A stretch of 64,000 nucleotides of DNA from assembly GCF_032883915.1 (NCBI RefSeq), contig NZ_CP120717.1, positions 4,533,697 through 4,597,696 on the forward strand. The letters run 5' to 3'. The notes beneath the pieces are model-generated. The model did not search any database. It saw only the letters and a list, made by a program, of their open reading frames with translations, and was not told where the DNA came from. This document shows, one piece after another, positions 62,201-64,000 of this stretch. Within the stretch, counting starts at the first letter, position 1. Each line of letters opens with the position of its first letter. The translations under genes were made by a program, and so were the position numbers. The stretch is from Endozoicomonas sp. 8E. Lineage in GTDB: Bacteria > Pseudomonadota > Gammaproteobacteria > Pseudomonadales > Endozoicomonadaceae.

Positions 62201-62588
62201 ATTCTTCTTTTACACATTGTTCTCTAACATTTTCTGAAGTAAGTAATTCCAGCAACTTTTTTTGCTCTACCTGACCGTGGCCAGAACTGGGGGCTACTTT
62301 CTGGTTGCCTTCTGCCCCACCTTCTATACCGATGGTTTTCGGACTGTAAAGTCTGGAATGGCTGACATTGCAGTCGGTAAGAGTAAACGAACTGTCTAGC
62401 CGTTGAAATCGGGTTCCAGATACTCCGATGTTGCCAGATACAACATTGGCAGGATTGAAGAGTCTCTCCTTGCCTTCGGTGGATCTTACCGACAGCGATT
62501 TATAATTCCCTATTCCTTCACTATCACTGGCTTTGGAAATTAGGCCAGATCCGGTCATGGTATTGGTATTTTTGCCTGTTACATCCAT
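59232..62588 (-). CDS. Large effector-like protein, paralog 2
   Basis: 1,118 residues, strongly similar along the whole length to paralog 1. Divergence concentrates in the N-terminal 200 residues (for example ERLFNPANVVSGNIGVSGTR instead of EIYLNPANVVSGN) and in the 590-620 loop. The C-terminal third is almost identical, which suggests gene conversion or functional constraint. Upstream is a copy of the same promoter region. Same caveats on function as for paralog 1. Confidence 0.6.
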   Translation of the reverse strand: MDVTGKNTNTMTGSGLISKASDSEGIGNYKSLSVRSTEGKERLFNPANVVSGNIGVSGTRFQRLDSSFTLTDCNVSHSRLYSPKTIGIEGGAEGNQKVAPSSGHGQVEQKKLLELLTSENVREQCVKEELEKLVQQIDKLHVGISLMDKVNELKKEIKEYIDTGTYSYTGKEFESINGAQSRKKIADNIKKIVRDIAIWAGVEKDNLKVLTYIIEQGVPIERKAGRIDLDSESTVYLPFDTMRKLVDNCKPDFPDLLFVKGIFADADPRFDVLSEEILTSRYIKDELFQQAIAQSIPTVSFRRLMIFFNYLRRKCNARDMIKDLNRHSFENHRIANRHRMERYSKSIIMVFVLEAMAQQSQKEAQEEVCNLIGSFYQDEQQMIAMIALLGGLHQCSELLTEMGITVSRQAFKKASVNLENSPFLMAKEAGLTNERLFANTVNRIAPFLWSLPNKFGLYLHQEHWLLDKKSLSFIHLVMDQLSICQEGSYESKNGLAPKHGATLVPGDVSLWAAKIFKGMSDATLTNSAGLLQEDARYSETWNILISQVKCCNGLARSDDFKKFVEWLLMDGLSWVRGESKYREKEAAFTTRLKSYRPDLWPDPGSEDSTTSPTLCDQLETYSNRVTNLHFNFIESFLRLAPPGHRIYVLNNWLNNPDCAKQRETLFCRSVHPLNTMGSPNIWQVLLSLDKDYQPQENQFDNDWQKLDNPQQWSDPPPTASLMGQSIEVCGRTLVIQRTDGGWDYLKFLSDTEKPEELAKEGNKISLMATIASQHGLKSSIPEVVGRYRWENVQTDLKTLISPTIKAKLEEKCCYIDGKTGYCLHLKSTKDAPYHLYPYLLDPVTKADQIFEGLCKYAHDCGVLFSCGLYAPAVMAADHDSVTNRKHHVLSSYVNASSEGRMLQWKKASEHPNVGPVGMRDSGDTKSMYELGEDYFFSGRCQKFLDFEKSEDRAKVAFSELAKNAQGLVLQYALCFQKQFDSGNRESTVNHEHKIKAILATLFHKAFPRFTEERAVQAMDEDGLLSQAVREIVYWCSHDARFVNDIKQNVIPKMTYPDCPETTNIFDYCTLEPRELVPGVGFVTRDNQPNLGVSFGVNPLVTLNAVLVKLLARGALTSL

Positions 62589-62789
62589 ATATGCGCACCC
62601 TTATCAAAATGTCCTTTTTACCTTTTGACAATGAGAACGAAAAAAAATTCCAATTCCCGAGCCGCAACCGACAATTGCGATATAACCCCTGCTTGAGTCT
62701 TCCATCTGTCAAATACTTTTCCATTTCATTATCTGTTCAAGAAAAGCATTCAAAGCTAGTATGGGTCCACTAATCTGAGGACTTAGAAC

Positions 62790-63629
62790 ATGAGCGAACA
62801 AGACAAATACGCCCCTCCGGCGGTCTGGACCTGGGACGATGAATCCGGCGGACAGTTTGCCAATATCAATCGCCCGGTATCAGGTAAAACACACGATAAA
62901 AAACTGCCCAAGGGAGAGCATCCTTTCCAGCTGTACTCACTAGCCACTCCCAACGGAGTAAAAGTCACTATCATGTTCGAAGAGTTGTTAGAGAAAGGCA
63001 TTGATAACGCCGAATATGATGCTTATCCAATCAAGATCATGGAAGGAGAGCAATTCGGTAGCGGGTTTGTCGATATCAACCCCAATTCGAAGATTCCGGC
63101 ATTGATCGATAACAGTGGCGAGAAACCGGTTCGTATTTTTGAATCCGGTGCCATTCTGGTTCACCTGGCAGAAAAGTTTGGCGAATTTTTGCCGCAAAAA
63201 GAGGGCCGTGCAGAAGTCATGTCCTGGCTATTCTGGCAGATGGGCAGTGCACCTTTTTTAGGTGGAGGCTTTGGCCATTTTTATGCCTATGCACCCGAGA
63301 AATTTGAATACCCGATTAATCGTTACACCATGGAAGTAAAACGCCAGCTGGACGTACTGGATAAACAACTAGCGAAAAACAATTATATCGCAGGCAATGA
63401 ATACTCCATCGCCGATATCGCTATCTGGCCCTGGTACGGTACTTTGGTCTTGGGTCATCTATACAACGCGGCAGAGTTTTTGAGTGTGGACTCTTATAAA
63501 AATGTTAAACGCTGGGCAGAACAGATGGCTTCACGACCCGCAGTTGAACGCGGCAAGATGGTCAACAGAACCTGGGGAGAACCCGAGGAACAGTTGCCTG
63601 AACGACATGATAAGACTGACTTCAAATAA
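62790..63629 (+). CDS. yghU: Glutathione S-transferase, YghU-type
   Basis: 279 residues. N-terminal extension MSEQDKYAPPAVWTWDDESG, thioredoxin-like GST N-domain (FQLYSLATPNGVKVTIMFEE; glutathione-contact SKIPALIDNSG and RIFESGAILVHLAEKFG), and all-helical C-domain (WLFWQMGSAPFLGGGFGHFY; EYSIADIAIWPWYGTLVLGH). This is the YghU/YfcG-like disulfide-bond oxidoreductase group. Start ATG 62790 with GAGG 11-14 bases upstream. Divergent from the effector pair. Confidence 0.92.
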   Translation: MSEQDKYAPPAVWTWDDESGGQFANINRPVSGKTHDKKLPKGEHPFQLYSLATPNGVKVTIMFEELLEKGIDNAEYDAYPIKIMEGEQFGSGFVDINPNSKIPALIDNSGEKPVRIFESGAILVHLAEKFGEFLPQKEGRAEVMSWLFWQMGSAPFLGGGFGHFYAYAPEKFEYPINRYTMEVKRQLDVLDKQLAKNNYIAGNEYSIADIAIWPWYGTLVLGHLYNAAEFLSVDSYKNVKRWAEQMASRPAVERGKMVNRTWGEPEEQLPERHDKTDFK

Positions 63630-64000
63630 TTGAGAGCTGTCTGGTAATTAATAAATTCAGCAAGTTGAGGACGATCTTATATTTTTCACTCTCTCAGTCC
63701 CAAATACACTCTCAGACAGGAGCGTGGATACGGGCCAAAACATAGAGAAGATATGAAGGTTAAGGTGCAGTCAAAGATTCTGCTTCAGGTGGATATGACC
63801 AGTGGCATGACAAAGTCAGTCCTGCGCACGACAGACCTACACTGAGTCGTTCTGAAGTGGGAGCTAAAGCAGAATCTATGCTGCATGATAATCCACCTGT
63901 AAGGTAGTGGCTACAAACTTTTGTATAACTAGCCCATTTTCAAGACACCTTTTTTGTCCAATGTGACAAATGATTTTATGATCGCTTCATTTTCTAAAAG
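63630..64000. other. Intergenic/edge region
   Basis: No open frame has recognisable coding character up to the window edge. I see no RNA gene or repeat here. Confidence 0.4.

Noticed and set aside
1-64000. tRNA or rRNA genes
   Set aside because: No cloverleaf or rRNA-like sequence was recognised by eye; a tRNAscan/Infernal search would be decisive.

Overview
The window reads like a host-associated marine gammaproteobacterium; an Endozoicomonas-like genome is my best guess. This rests on Vibrio/Oceanospirillales-type housekeeping proteins, many small Sec-secreted orphan proteins, very large effector-like proteins and an exceptional load of insertion sequences. The assignment is inference from style, not from a marker gene.

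Region by region: (1) 1-3170 holds the end of a Wadjet-type anti-plasmid operon (jetC, partial, and jetD). (2) 3.4-12.5 kb is a gene-poor tract of small exported proteins of unknown function, one with an F-box-like segment. Two of these genes are broken by TA-flanked MITEs. (3) 12.7-22 kb is decayed mobile DNA: an IS200 element, IS1182 and IS66 remnants, attC-targeted group II intron remnants, a dead Fic gene and a vapC fragment. (4) About 19.3-50.7 kb is a chromosomal integron cassette array read leftwards. Most cassette genes are on the minus strand, with more than 20 cassettes separated by attC sites. Cassettes encode toxin-antitoxin pairs (tacAT, brnTA, two higBA-like pairs, a DUF4160/DUF2442 pair, a broken hicAB, vapBC), GNAT acetyltransferases, an AAA ATPase, a DapD-like enzyme, a LysE exporter, a multi-repeat GIY-YIG protein and membrane proteins. 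(5) About 50.7-53.5 kb is the integron platform: attI, a perfect LexA box, and intI split by an IS607-type element carrying an apparently intact TnpB. (6) 53.8-55.6 kb is a small DUF2878/unknown/DUF3833 envelope operon. (7) 55.7-62.6 kb is a tandem duplication of a roughly 1,117-residue effector-like protein. (8) 62.8-63.6 kb is a YghU-type glutathione transferase.

The main theme is that attC sites act as landing pads. Five copies plus one solo end of an IS91-like element (tyrosine recombinase plus HUH transposase) sit exactly after TTG in the attC R'' box (TTG|TTRRRY). Two families of group II introns sit in the same GTT core. R''/R' complementarity lets each cassette be delimited even when its attC is split. 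Because intI is disrupted, the array is probably frozen unless another integrase acts in trans.
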